Source: UBA5951 sp012269555
GTDB taxonomy: Bacteria; Pseudomonadota; Alphaproteobacteria; Puniceispirillales; Puniceispirillaceae
Reading direction: 5' to 3'
Length of the DNA stretch: 64,000 bases
Assembly: GCA_038147755.1 (NCBI GenBank)
Contig: JAYQTS010000002.1
Coordinates: 1 to 64,000, forward strand
Position numbers and translations under genes: made by a program. The notes under the pieces were generated by a model that ran no database searches, was not told the DNA's origin, and saw only the letters and a program-made list of their open reading frames with translations. Shown here in pieces: positions 17,500 to 27,315 of this stretch. Each line of letters begins with the position of its first letter. Position 1 is the first letter of the stretch.

Positions 17500-19557
17500 A
17501 TGGATAATCACATTGACGTATCGTATCAAAATAGACCTCAAAAACCAGCAAATTTCAAGCTGGTTTCTAAATTTAAGCCCAACGGTGATCAACCGGGAGC
17601 TATTCAATCCTTACTAGGTGGTATTAAAGAAAATGAAAAAGATCAAATTTTGCTAGGCGTTACAGGCTCTGGAAAAACTTTTACAATTGCTCACGTAATA
17701 GAACAAACAAAAAGGCCTACCCTTATTCTTGCACCTAATAAAACATTGGCAGCCCAATTATATGGAGAGATGAAAGCGCTATTTCCAGGAAACGCTGTTG
17801 AATATTTTGTTTCTTATTATGATTACTACCAGCCAGAGGCTTATGTACCACGCTCTGATTTATTTATCGAAAAAGAATCATCCATTAATGAACAAATAGA
17901 TAGACTTCGCCATTCAGCCACGCGCTCTCTTCTTGAGCGAGATGATGTTATTATTGTTGCTTCGGTTTCCTGTATCTACGGCATTGGCTCAGTTGAAACA
18001 TATTCAGAGATGACATTAAGACTTCAAACGAACGGTGAGTTGGAAAGGCAAAAATTTCTTCGTCGATTAACTGAGCTTCAATATAAGCGCAATGATATAA
18101 ACTTTGTAAGAGGAACATTCCGAGTGAGAGGGGATAATATCGAATTGTTTCCTGCTCACCTTGAAGATAGAGCTTGGCGGATATCATTATTTGGTAATGA
18201 TATAGAGGAGATATGGGAATTTGATCCTCTAACAGGAGAAAAAACTAACAGTTTAGAAAAAATAACAATATTTGCTAATTCTCATTATGTAACACCGAGA
18301 CCAACTCTTCAACAGGCAGTCAAATTAATTGCATCCGAGCTTCAACAGAGATTGGTTGAATTTAATGTTACTAATAAGTTACTTGAAGCGCAACGCATAG
18401 AACAAAGAACCCAATTTGATATTGAAATGATTGAAGCTACAGGTAGTTGTAACGGGATAGAAAATTATTCCAGATATTTATCTGGGAGAAAACAAGGTGA
18501 GCCACCACCGACATTGTTTGAATATTTACCTGAAAATGCACTTCTTATTGTAGATGAAAGCCATGTAACAATTCCACAAATCGGCGCCATGTATAAAGGT
18601 GACTTTGCGCGGAAATCAACTTTGGCTGATTATGGTTTTCGTCTTCCGTCCTGTCTTGATAATAGGCCATTGAAATTTGAAGAATGGGAGAGTTTTCGAC
18701 CGCAAACAATCTATGTATCTGCGACACCTGGTAAATGGGAATTAGAACAAACGGGAGGTGTATTCATTGAGCAGGTGGTACGACCTACAGGGCTTATTGA
18801 CCCCGAATGTATAGTTAGACCAATTGAAACTCAGGTAGATGATATCATTGCTGAGGCAAGAAACGCTGCAAATAATGGTACACGAGTCCTAGTTACCACT
18901 CTGACAAAAAAAATGGCAGAAGCTCTTACGGACTATATGTATGAGGCTGGAATAAAGGTGAGATATGTCCATTCAGATGTAGACACACTCGAACGCATAG
19001 AAATTATCCGTGATTTAAGGCTTGGGCTTTTTGATGTTTTGATAGGTATAAATTTATTAAGAGAAGGTCTTGATATACCAGAATGTGCTTTAGTTGCGAT
19101 TTTAGATGCTGATAAGGAAGGCTACTTGCGTTCAAGAACGTCGTTAATACAAACCATTGGAAGGGCTGCTAGAAATGCAGAAGGACGTGTTATTTTGTAT
19201 GCAGATAAAGTAACAGAATCTATGCGTTATGCGATTGATGAGACGAACAGACGTCGAAATAAACAGACGTTATGGAATGAAGCTAATAACATTACTCCTG
19301 CGACAATTAAGAAGGATATTAACGATATTCTTGAGTCCGTCTATGAGAAATCAGACAAAGTAAAAGAAAAGGTCAAAAGTGGTGATATAACTCTGAAGGA
19401 AAAAGATGTTGTAACCACTATTACAGAGTTAGAAACAAAAATGCGTGACGCAGCAGCAAATCTTGAATTTGAAGAAGCAGCAAAATTGCGTGATGAGCTT
19501 AGACGACTAGAAAATAAACACCTTGGTATAGAAAAGTTAGGACAAGCAATTTCTTGA
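17500..19557 (+). CDS. uvrB: Excinuclease ABC subunit B
   Basis: UvrB is the damage-verifying helicase of nucleotide excision repair; it receives DNA from UvrA and recruits UvrC. I start it at 17500 (MDNHIDVSYQ) because upstream in-frame codons are non-conserved. Walker A is GVTGSGKT (about 53-60), the beta-hairpin block is YYDYYQPEAYVPRSDLFIEK, the DEAD-like box is VDESHVT, and helicase motif VI is QTIGRAARNAEGR. The C-terminal UVR motif (NLEFEEAAKLRDELRRLE) binds UvrC. Length of about 685 residues is normal. No frameshift is seen in this gene. Confidence 0.97.
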   Translation: MDNHIDVSYQNRPQKPANFKLVSKFKPNGDQPGAIQSLLGGIKENEKDQILLGVTGSGKTFTIAHVIEQTKRPTLILAPNKTLAAQLYGEMKALFPGNAVEYFVSYYDYYQPEAYVPRSDLFIEKESSINEQIDRLRHSATRSLLERDDVIIVASVSCIYGIGSVETYSEMTLRLQTNGELERQKFLRRLTELQYKRNDINFVRGTFRVRGDNIELFPAHLEDRAWRISLFGNDIEEIWEFDPLTGEKTNSLEKITIFANSHYVTPRPTLQQAVKLIASELQQRLVEFNVTNKLLEAQRIEQRTQFDIEMIEATGSCNGIENYSRYLSGRKQGEPPPTLFEYLPENALLIVDESHVTIPQIGAMYKGDFARKSTLADYGFRLPSCLDNRPLKFEEWESFRPQTIYVSATPGKWELEQTGGVFIEQVVRPTGLIDPECIVRPIETQVDDIIAEARNAANNGTRVLVTTLTKKMAEALTDYMYEAGIKVRYVHSDVDTLERIEIIRDLRLGLFDVLIGINLLREGLDIPECALVAILDADKEGYLRSRTSLIQTIGRAARNAEGRVILYADKVTESMRYAIDETNRRRNKQTLWNEANNITPATIKKDINDILESVYEKSDKVKEKVKSGDITLKEKDVVTTITELETKMRDAAANLEFEEAAKLRDELRRLENKHLGIEKLGQAIS

Positions 19558-19668
19558 GAAAAAATGGTCGATTAGCTAGAATTGATTGTTCATTTTAGTC
19601 TGCTATATGCAGGCAATTTTAAATAAAGGCACAAACTTGCTAATTTAAGGGGGAATTATTCTCAAGAT

Positions 19669-21720
19669 TTAATCAGTATAATTAGCATTTCCGATTGTTT
19701 TAGCGGTAACGACTGCTTCTATAAATAATTTTTTTTTATTGCTGATTTCGGCCATCTCTATTTTTTCAAATACTGTTGTTTTAAGCTTCTTAGCTCCAGC
19801 TTTGATGGCTCTTTGTTTTGATAAATTTTGGGCCTCATATTTTGCGCTTTCAAGAGCTTCTTCTAACGATTTAAAATCTTTAATTCCCTCAATTAAATGC
19901 ACTCTAAAAACTCCTTCTTGTGGTTGCGTAATCGTGATAGAGCTTTGCTGATGAATATTGCCAATAGCAGCACCAATAGCCCCAGCGACCTCTGCATACT
20001 TTGGAATATTTAATTTAGTATTTAAGCGTTTAGCAATATCTGGATAATGTGTTCTTGCGGATGCGCCGAGTGCGATTATTGGGACTGATAATTTAATGTT
20101 ATGTTGTAATAAGTTGGATTCTTGGGATAGGTTGGAAAGGGCTTCTTTTATTGCATGTGTTTTGGAAGCGGTGCCCTGTGAACCATTATCTTTTTCTATA
20201 GATACATCAGCTATTTTTATTGCAGATGCTGAGCATAGTTGATTTATGCATAATTGTGAAAGCTCTTCTGCAGTCGTGGCAATCACCGCACCTTTGTTAT
20301 TTTTCTGCCTTGCGCATAAAAGTGCTCCTAGATAAGCAGCTTTTTCATCATATTTATCAAACTTACCCAAAACATGAACAGCATCAGTAGGTGTAAAACA
20401 ACTTAGTTGTGCGAGTCCTTTGCTGATAAGCCTGTCTATTGCGCCATAGGCAACTCGAGTATCTGCAATATCAGCTAACGCTGAAATACCACATTTGATA
20501 AGACGCTCTGCCATTTTCGCCTCTGACCTTGCAAGCCAGCTGGGAGCTTTTCCAGTCATTAATGGAATAATAAACCTTCCATCTGTAGATAATGGTATCG
20601 GCGCCGATAGTTGCTTTTTCATGATATCTAAACAGGATGGAAACTGATTACTAAGTAAAGATAGTGGTAACGCCCTTCTAGGGCCAAGTTGAACCGAGTT
20701 AAGAGTGGGCTCACTATCAATATACATCTCTGAGTCTCCACCAAGTCCGCTTGTGGATATTTTTATCGCCTCAACCATTGTGTTCCACCCACTAATTTCA
20801 GCGCCATTCGAACTTAAATCAATAGAACCGTCTTTAAGTAACGCAATATCTGTTGTTGTTCCACCTATATCGCAAACAATAGCCGTATTTTCATTTGCTA
20901 GGTATGCTGCACCAGAGACGCTTGCTGCTGGTCCGGATAAAATAGTTTCAACTGGCCGTTCTTTTGCGAATTCTGCGGAAACAAGAGAACCATCTCCTTT
21001 AACAACCATCAATTGACAATTCAGTCCAATTTTTTGCATTTGTTGTCTTGTCGCATTTATTAGAGTTTCAATTAGACTAATAAGCTTAGCATTTAAAAAT
21101 GCAGTTAATGCTCTTTTCGGGCCACCAAGTGATGCTGAAAGTTCATAGCTACAGCTTACAGGCATGCCTACATATTTTCGTATATATTCATGAGCTATTA
21201 TTTCATGTTCTGGATTTCTGGTAGCGAAGTAGCTTGCTACAGCAAAAGCAGATACCGTTGGGGCTTTTGCTTTTATCTCCTTTAATAGATTTTTAGTATC
21301 AAGAGGAAACTGCAATGTGCCATCAGACTTATGACCACCCTTGATAAAAATTACTGGATTTTGACCGATTGCTTTTGCTAATTTACCAAGTTTCAGGATC
21401 TCTTGATCAAATCCAATTAGAATTAAAGCGACATTAGACCCAGCATTCTCAACCATTGAATTGGTAGCAAGTGTTGTAGATAAACTCACAAGTTTTATAC
21501 TCTCAGCTGTTAATTTAAATTGGGAGCCAGAGGAATAGCATAAAGTGTCATTTGCTGACTCAATACCAAGCGCGAGTTTCATGGCATGACCAACTCCGAC
21601 AGATAAATCATGTCTCGTGGTAAGAGATTTTGAAGTCCTAATAACAGAAAAGTTATCAGAATCAATTATAGCTGCATCTGTAAAAGTTCCGCCTGTATCT
21701 AGACCAAGTATATTGCCCAT
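19669..21720 (-). CDS. Hydantoinase/oxoprolinase family protein, HyuA-like
   Basis: This 683-residue protein has the N-terminal ATPase-like fold of the hydantoinase A/5-oxoprolinase family (GLDTGGTFTDAAI at about 5-17). It also has the central DIGGTTTDIALLKDGS motif (about 285-300) and conserved AGPAASVSGAAYLA. Family members hydrolyse cyclic imides or amides such as hydantoins or 5-oxoproline with ATP, usually with a HyuB partner. No HyuB-like gene is adjacent, so the substrate is uncertain. It may work alone, as some members annotated for oxoproline-like or N-methyl compounds do. It lies 69 bases from the amidotransferase gene on the same strand. Confidence 0.85.
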   Translation of the reverse strand: MGNILGLDTGGTFTDAAIIDSDNFSVIRTSKSLTTRHDLSVGVGHAMKLALGIESANDTLCYSSGSQFKLTAESIKLVSLSTTLATNSMVENAGSNVALILIGFDQEILKLGKLAKAIGQNPVIFIKGGHKSDGTLQFPLDTKNLLKEIKAKAPTVSAFAVASYFATRNPEHEIIAHEYIRKYVGMPVSCSYELSASLGGPKRALTAFLNAKLISLIETLINATRQQMQKIGLNCQLMVVKGDGSLVSAEFAKERPVETILSGPAASVSGAAYLANENTAIVCDIGGTTTDIALLKDGSIDLSSNGAEISGWNTMVEAIKISTSGLGGDSEMYIDSEPTLNSVQLGPRRALPLSLLSNQFPSCLDIMKKQLSAPIPLSTDGRFIIPLMTGKAPSWLARSEAKMAERLIKCGISALADIADTRVAYGAIDRLISKGLAQLSCFTPTDAVHVLGKFDKYDEKAAYLGALLCARQKNNKGAVIATTAEELSQLCINQLCSASAIKIADVSIEKDNGSQGTASKTHAIKEALSNLSQESNLLQHNIKLSVPIIALGASARTHYPDIAKRLNTKLNIPKYAEVAGAIGAAIGNIHQQSSITITQPQEGVFRVHLIEGIKDFKSLEEALESAKYEAQNLSKQRAIKAGAKKLKTTVFEKIEMAEISNKKKLFIEAVVTAKTIGNANYTD

Positions 21721-21789
21721 TTTTATTTCACTTTTGAGAATGATATGCGTTAACCAAACTTACTTATTTAGACAGATTTAGAACTTAAA

Positions 21790-22509
21790 TCATGGAGAAC
21801 ATAACAAATTAACTATCCATTGACCGACGATAGTGCCATCATGCGGGTTTGAGAGAGAGTTTAGAGCCAAATTTGTTTCTCTTGTCCCGATACTATCAGT
21901 GCGTAACTTTATCAAATCTTTTACAAATTCATTGGAAAACTCTGGATGGCCTTGCATTGATAGTATATGTTCACCAACTGTAAAAGCTGAAAATGGGCAG
22001 AAATTGTCACCACTTAGTAACACTGCAGATTCAGGTAATTTAACAACCTGATCTTGATGCATATATATGAGTTGAAGGTTGCTGACATATGGTGTCATCC
22101 AGTCCTTTTTACTTTTAACTACGTGTTTTTTTATACCTGCACCCCAACCTTTTTCTGATTTTATAACTTTACCACCTAGTGCGACAGCGATTGCTTGATG
22201 ACCAAAGCAAAATCCAGCTATTTTTTTCTTTTTCTCATGCGCAACTCTTATGAAAGCAAATAATTCTTTCATCCATTCTGTTTTCTCATAAACTCCTGAA
22301 GCTGATCCAGTAATAATAAAGCCATCAAATTTATCTATATCAGGGAAAAACGATCCCTCTAACACTGGAAAGCTAACAAGTTCAATCATTGGTGTGGCTT
22401 GTGCCTGTCCAATTAGAGTTCTGAACATGCTTGGATAGTCTGGATAATGTGCAGAAAGATTTGGATTATTTACCCCTGTTTGAAGAATAGCCGCACGCTT
22501 CATTTTCAC
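21790..22509 (-). CDS. Class I glutamine amidotransferase-like protein
   Basis: This 239-residue stand-alone class I glutamine amidotransferase domain resembles GMP-synthase-like or gamma-glutamyl hydrolase-like proteins. The catalytic triad is visible: C101 in AGFCFGHQAIA, H188 and E190 in MQGHPEF. The oxyanion block IITGSASGVYE is at about 65-75. Such proteins often degrade gamma-glutamyl intermediates or act on unknown amides. It is upstream of the HyuA-like gene on the same strand, so both could act on a nitrogen-containing metabolite. No synthetase partner is present, so the substrate is unknown. Confidence 0.85.
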   Translation of the reverse strand: MKMKRAAILQTGVNNPNLSAHYPDYPSMFRTLIGQAQATPMIELVSFPVLEGSFFPDIDKFDGFIITGSASGVYEKTEWMKELFAFIRVAHEKKKKIAGFCFGHQAIAVALGGKVIKSEKGWGAGIKKHVVKSKKDWMTPYVSNLQLIYMHQDQVVKLPESAVLLSGDNFCPFSAFTVGEHILSMQGHPEFSNEFVKDLIKLRTDSIGTRETNLALNSLSNPHDGTIVGQWIVNLLCSP

Positions 22510-22586
22510 ATATTTGCCGAAATTTAATTCTTTTTCATTTCAAATTAGCGTAGGTTGACAATTAATTATGAGCAAGGGCAAAAATT

Positions 22587-22799
22587 TTAATTTTTAAAAT
22601 AATTGAGTACAAAAATACGAATAGCGCTAGATAGTCCAGTTTTTATTTCTGAACTTCTATTTGTATCAATTTCAGCTACCAGCGATGCGATAGAAATGTC
22701 TCTTTTTTTGGCTATCTCATTCAAAGCATCCCAAAATGTTGCTTCAAGCGAAATTGAGGTTGAATGACCTTTTATTGTTATCGATCGCTTTATAATCAT
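22587..22799 (-). CDS. Ribbon-helix-helix domain protein
   Basis: This 70-residue protein has the ribbon-helix-helix fold of the type found in small alphaproteobacterial regulators. An N-terminal beta-strand (KRSITIKGHSTSISLEA) precedes two helices (FWDALNEIAKKRDIS and IASLVAEIDTNR), and the tail SAIRIFVLNYF is typical of this subfamily. It probably binds DNA as a dimer. Its target is unknown. It lies between the amidotransferase and the RNA methyltransferase on the same strand, with about 50 bases to the latter, so it may be cotranscribed with it. Confidence 0.8.
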   Translation of the reverse strand: MIIKRSITIKGHSTSISLEATFWDALNEIAKKRDISIASLVAEIDTNRSSEIKTGLSSAIRIFVLNYFKN

Positions 22800-22848
22800 A
22801 CCAATTCACTCTCACTTATTTAGGATCGCCGTTCTCTTTTCAAAAAAC

Positions 22849-24234
22849 TTATTTTTTCTCAAAGTTTCCAATTAATTCACTGTGCGTTGTCCAACTAAAT
22901 TGGTCTATTAGTGTTATTTTTTTTAACTGATACCCAGCTTTAATTAATATTTTCGCATCATTAATAAAACTTATGGGGTTGCAGGAAACATAAGTAACTG
23001 AGGGACAATGAGACATAGAAATTTGCTTAATTTGTTCATTAGCACCATTTCGCGGGGGATCAAGTATGATACCGTCAAAATGGTTTAAAAAACTAGACAT
23101 TACTGGTGCATTAATCAAATCACGTGTCTCGACTTTGAGTAAGTTGTCCTGATCAAAATTCTGATAACCAGCCTTATAGGCTTGAAGACATTCTATTTGA
23201 GTGTCTATCGCTGTTATTTTAACCTTTTGTGAGAGCAAATTAGCGCTTAACGTTCCACAACCTGCAAATAAATCTAAGCAATGCTTTGCATTTTTGTAGG
23301 CTGATAATATTTCTTGTTGCAATATTTTCTCACCAAATAACGTTGGTTGTAAAAAACTGCCGGGAGGAGGTGAAATGATAATACCACCCCAGATTATTGA
23401 AGGGGAGCTTTTCTGATAAATTAGGTATGCTTTTAATTCACCAGAATAAGAAAGAGAAATCCTTTTTATATCTGTGTCAGAGGCCCATACTGCTAATTCT
23501 GTTTGAACTTCCTTAGATACTTTTTTTTCTGCTATTATCAATATATCACTTCCTGTATCATATTGATTTATCTGAATAGATAAACTGGCCCCTATGGGCA
23601 AAATTTTATCCAGCCCTTGTAGGATTTTTTGTTTCGTTTTTAACAATTCTGGACATAAGACAATGCAGCCTTCTAGCTCAATAATTTGATGTGATTTTCT
23701 TGCGTAAAAACCAATAAAGCTTTTTTCCTGTGTTCGTTTGAACTTAAAACTTGCTCTACGCCTTTGCTGAAGTTTTGATGCGAAAAATCCCCCAAATTCT
23801 TTTTGGACTATGTTTGATTTTTGAAACAACTTAAATATTGTTTGCTGTTTCCACTCTAGATAGGCGTCGTAAGTCATATGTTGTAACTGACATCCACCAC
23901 AATTAAGATAAGCATTGCATTTAGGTGATTGTCTCTCAGAGGAAGGCGTGACTAGCTCAATTATTTCTGCCTCTAAACCTTTTCCTGTCTTTTTCGTTGG
24001 ATGTACGCGAACCACTTCTTCTGGGATAGTATTTGGTACATAAACTTTATTTTTTTGATATTTTTTCTTATCTTGCTGACTTATATATCCAACGCCAACT
24101 CCTTTGCTTGAGAGCTGATGAATCTTTACTTCTATGTTAGATATGTTTTTTGGGAGTTTTTGACTGTTTGACTTTATATTTGCTTTACCAAAACCACGTT
24201 TTTTTGAGGACGTTGAATATTGTGAAAAGACCAT
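22849..24234 (-). CDS. TrmA/RlmD-family RNA (uracil-5-)-methyltransferase
   Basis: This class I SAM-dependent RNA m5U methyltransferase has about 461 residues. The start at 24234 (MVFSQYSTSSKK) avoids the long overlap with the polyprenyl synthase gene. A TRAM-like beta domain (KIHQLSSKGVGVGYIS) is followed by the iron-sulfur cysteine cluster CNAYLNCGGCQLQHM. The SAM motif is LDLFAGCGTLSANLL. DPPRNGANEQI carries the conserved family D-P-P-R block, and the catalytic cysteine is in TYVSCNPISF. It probably methylates uridine in 23S rRNA; TrmA-like tRNA activity is possible. Position alone does not decide. Confidence 0.88.
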   Translation of the reverse strand: MVFSQYSTSSKKRGFGKANIKSNSQKLPKNISNIEVKIHQLSSKGVGVGYISQQDKKKYQKNKVYVPNTIPEEVVRVHPTKKTGKGLEAEIIELVTPSSERQSPKCNAYLNCGGCQLQHMTYDAYLEWKQQTIFKLFQKSNIVQKEFGGFFASKLQQRRRASFKFKRTQEKSFIGFYARKSHQIIELEGCIVLCPELLKTKQKILQGLDKILPIGASLSIQINQYDTGSDILIIAEKKVSKEVQTELAVWASDTDIKRISLSYSGELKAYLIYQKSSPSIIWGGIIISPPPGSFLQPTLFGEKILQQEILSAYKNAKHCLDLFAGCGTLSANLLSQKVKITAIDTQIECLQAYKAGYQNFDQDNLLKVETRDLINAPVMSSFLNHFDGIILDPPRNGANEQIKQISMSHCPSVTYVSCNPISFINDAKILIKAGYQLKKITLIDQFSWTTHSELIGNFEKK

Positions 24235-24253
24235 TGAAGCGCTCCATCTGTAA

Positions 24254-25251
24254 CTAGTTGTCTCGCAGACAGGCAAATTTTGCGGCCTCAACAAGAGCAT
24301 CTTTCAAACTTGAGCTGGGAATACCAGAAATAGAATTTATTGCTTTTTCTACTTCAACTTTTGCATAATCGAGAGCGCGCTCAATACAATTATATTTGGC
24401 TATGATTTCTTTTGCCTTTTGAAAATCACCCTCTTTTTGTTTTCCTGCACGAAACGTACGCTCCCAAAATTTTCGTTCCTCAACAGTACTATCATGCCAA
24501 GCTAGGATGATTGGAAGTGTAACTTTCATTTCTGAAAAATCATCTCCAAGATCTTTCCCAATTTGCCCATCTGATGCTCCATAATCTAGTGCGTCATCCA
24601 TTATCTGGAAGGCATTGCCCAGTGCTAGGCCATAATTATAAAATGCATCGCATAAATCATTATCTCCTTTGCCTACTTTTGAACCGGTTTGTGCGGCAGC
24701 TGCAAATAATACTCCTGTTTTTCCTTTGATTACAGAAAAATAATCTGATTTTTGACTATCGGGTTGGCCTTGCATTGACATTTGTTTGACTTCACCCTCT
24801 GTTATCTGAGCTGCCGCTTGTGATAGTTTTCAAGTACCCAAATATCATTTGTTTCGACCATAAGTTCGAAGGCGCGTGCAAAAAGAAAATCTCCTACCAA
24901 AACACTAGCTTCATTTCCCCACAAGGCATTCGCAGTTTGTTTTCCCCGTCTTTGATTGGAAGCGTCAATAACATCATCATGCAATAACGTGGCGTTATGA
25001 ATAAATTCAACGGATGCTGAGAGATATAATGCAGCTTCAGGGGCTTTTTTTAAATTTTGTGAACTTACCATAGATGAGGCAATACAAAGCATGGGTCTTA
25101 ATCTTTTGCCACCTGCTGCAATAAGGTGCCCAGCTAACTGGGGTATAAGGGGGACATCTGATTGCAACCTTTCCAAGATAATATTATTCACCTCAGACAT
25201 TGCATGTTGTGTTAATTCAATGAGTGGATTTATCGAAGGCTCGTCTGCCAT
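24254..25251 (-). CDS. ispB: Polyprenyl diphosphate synthase, octaprenyl type (frameshifted)
   Basis: This all-trans polyprenyl diphosphate synthase of about 332 residues makes the quinone side chain from isopentenyl and farnesyl diphosphates. The first aspartate-rich motif lies in LLHDDVIDASNQRRG and the second in QIMDDALDYGASDGQIGKD. A missing A in the run at 24827-24830 splits WVLEKLSQAAAQITEGEVKQ into two frames; otherwise the protein is complete. Because the enzyme is essential, this indel is strong evidence for sequence error. Product chain length cannot be read reliably. Confidence 0.92.
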
Positions 25252-25387
25252 TTACCTCCCCCTGACTTATAGTCATCTGCTATTTGCAGATCTAGAGATT
25301 TGTCCTCATTTGGGCAAGTGGTTATTTTAAAGTAAGCTTTGGTTATTAATTTATTTACCCTAAAGTTTTCTTTGCTAAGATCAATTA

Positions 25388-25603
25388 ATGGTAGATTTAA
25401 TCAAAACAACAAATGTAGTAAGATTGACATATCTTCAGGCATTGCTTGATGATGCCAATATTCCGTTTTTTGTATTTGATCAGCATATCTCAATGCTGGA
25501 AGCTGGAATAGGTGCCTTTCCAAGGCGGATTATGGTTGAAGAGAGTTTTTTGCTTGCTGCTAAGACTGTTTTGCAAGATGCTCAAGAATTTTATAATGAT
25601 TAG
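25388..25603 (+). CDS. DUF2007 small protein
   Basis: This is a 71-residue DUF2007-family protein (putative signal-transducing domain with a GlnB-like fold). Family features are the opening LIKTTNVVRLTYLQALL, then the AGIGAFPRRIMV block at about 38-49, and the C-terminal helix LLAAKTVLQDAQEF. It stands 52 bases before the methyltransferase gene on the same strand, an order common in alphaproteobacteria near ispB. It diverges from ispB. Its biochemical role has not been established for the family. Confidence 0.85.
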   Translation: MVDLIKTTNVVRLTYLQALLDDANIPFFVFDQHISMLEAGIGAFPRRIMVEESFLLAAKTVLQDAQEFYND

Positions 25604-25654
25604 AAGACATGATTTTCGCCTTAGAACTTCAAAAAAATATGGGACGTTTAGGAA

Positions 25655-26410
25655 ATGAAAACTGAAAGTTCAAATGATAATAAAGAACTTTTTTCAGTAG
25701 ATTATATATTTGGAAAGCAGGTTCAATTAAAACAAATGAAAACTGGCTATCGCTTTGGTAGTGATGCTGTTTTGTTAGCATCCTACATACGCGCCGACAA
25801 CGGAGATTTATTGGATCTTGGTGCGGGAGTGGGAGCTGTATCTCTGGGGATTGCTTGGCGTTATCCCAAATGCAAGATTACAGCAGTTGAAAAAGATCCT
25901 GAAATAGCAAAGCTGCTGCGAGAAAATGTAATCAGAAATGATTTATCTAATCAGGTAGTTGTAGAGCAAAGTTCTATTGAACATTTGCCCTCAAGCTTTG
26001 TTTCTAAATTTGACCATGTTATGGCAAACCCTCCGTTTCATAAAATGACTGGAACAAGGTCTCGTAATTCACATAGAAACCTTGCTCATATGGGGGATGG
26101 ATTAACATTAGTGGATTGGTTGGGAAAAGCTATCTGGGCGTGCAAGCCAAAAGGATATGTTAGCTTTATGCTTCGCGCCGATAGGGCAGATGAAGCTGTT
26201 TCTATTTTGCATAATAATAAAATGGGAGAAATTACATTATTTCCAATTTGGCCCGTTCAAGGAACTCCTGCCAATAGGATCATAGTAACTGCTAAGAAGG
26301 AAAGTAAAACAGGTTGTATAATTCTTCCTGGAATAACTTTGCATAATTTAGATGGCTCTTTGACTTCAAATGCTACCCTTGCTATGAAAGGTCAAGGTAT
26401 AGTGCGATAA
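25655..26410 (+). CDS. tRNA1(Val)-type adenine-N6 methyltransferase (TrmN6 family)
   Basis: This 251-residue class I methyltransferase has SAM motif I LDLGAGVGAVSLGIAWRYP (about 52-70), an acidic post-I residue in ITAVEKDPEI and the catalytic NPPFHK motif. NPPF indicates methylation of an exocyclic amino group, as in TrmN6, which modifies A37 of tRNA1(Val). The family start (GKQVQLKQMKTGYRFGSDAV) is clear. It lies between the DUF2007 gene and the S49 peptidase gene, all on the same strand. The exact tRNA substrate is inferred from family. Confidence 0.88.
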   Translation: MKTESSNDNKELFSVDYIFGKQVQLKQMKTGYRFGSDAVLLASYIRADNGDLLDLGAGVGAVSLGIAWRYPKCKITAVEKDPEIAKLLRENVIRNDLSNQVVVEQSSIEHLPSSFVSKFDHVMANPPFHKMTGTRSRNSHRNLAHMGDGLTLVDWLGKAIWACKPKGYVSFMLRADRADEAVSILHNNKMGEITLFPIWPVQGTPANRIIVTAKKESKTGCIILPGITLHNLDGSLTSNATLAMKGQGIVR

Positions 26411-26468
26411 TACACTTTGTTATATTCAGCCTAGTTTAAAAAAATATTTCATCAAAAAAGGAGGAAAA

Positions 26469-27302
26469 ATGTCTTTGTTATCAAAACTTATGTTTTGGAG
26501 AACTGATGCCCCTAGGGTGAGTGTTTTACGGCTATCTGGAGTAATTGCCTCTGGCGGAAGTCCGCTGCGGAAAAATTTAAATTATGATTCTTTGGAGCCA
26601 GTTATCAAAAAAGCTTTTCTAGATAAAAAACAAAGTGCAGTTATCTTATGCATAAATTCTCCCGGTGGCTCACCTGTGCAATCAGCATTGATTGGAAAAC
26701 GTCTACGCCAGTTGGCAGATAAAAATAAGATACCTATCATTGCTTTTTGTGAGGATGTTGCTGCCTCTGGTGGGTATTGGCTTGCTTCCTGTGCAGATGA
26801 AATCTATGCAGATGAATCCTCAATTATTGGTTCTATTGGTGTAATATCTGCTGGTTTTGGTTTTACTGAAGCAATTTCAAAGCTTGGAATTGAAAGACGC
26901 GTCTATACAAGCGGGGAATCTAAAAGCGTATTAGACCCGTTCAAGAAGGAAAGTCCAACAGATGTGGCGAGATTAAGAGGCTTACAAAATGATATTCACG
27001 AACATTTTATTGCGCATGTGAAATCAAGAAGAGGCAAGAAATTGAATGAAGAAGAACCATTGTTCACAGGGTTATTTTGGACTGGTAAAAAAGCTAAGAA
27101 ATTAGGCTTGATAGATGGAATCGGTGCCATGCAAGATGTATTAACGGAGAAATTCGGTGATAATGTAAAGATAAAACAAATAACTCAAAAGAAAGGATTA
27201 TTTTCAGTCGCAGGCAGTTCTAGTAGATTGGGGGCCGCTATTTCCCATGAGCTTATAGAACATTTAGAACACAGACATCTTTGGGCGCGATTTGGTTTAT
27301 AG
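26469..27302 (+). CDS. S49 family peptidase (SppA/SohB-like)
   Basis: This 277-residue single-domain S49 serine protease resembles SppA, which degrades cleaved signal peptides. The Ser-Lys dyad is S100 (DVAASGGYWLAS) and K152 (TSGESKSVLDP). The oxyanion block INSPGGSPVQS lies at about 62-72. It has no obvious N-terminal transmembrane helix, unlike E. coli SppA, so it is a short alphaproteobacterial form. A strong GGAGG ribosome site precedes the ATG. The next gene starts 13 bases later, so the two are probably cotranscribed. Confidence 0.92.
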   Translation: MSLLSKLMFWRTDAPRVSVLRLSGVIASGGSPLRKNLNYDSLEPVIKKAFLDKKQSAVILCINSPGGSPVQSALIGKRLRQLADKNKIPIIAFCEDVAASGGYWLASCADEIYADESSIIGSIGVISAGFGFTEAISKLGIERRVYTSGESKSVLDPFKKESPTDVARLRGLQNDIHEHFIAHVKSRRGKKLNEEEPLFTGLFWTGKKAKKLGLIDGIGAMQDVLTEKFGDNVKIKQITQKKGLFSVAGSSSRLGAAISHELIEHLEHRHLWARFGL

Positions 27303-27315
27303 GGAAGGTTAAATA

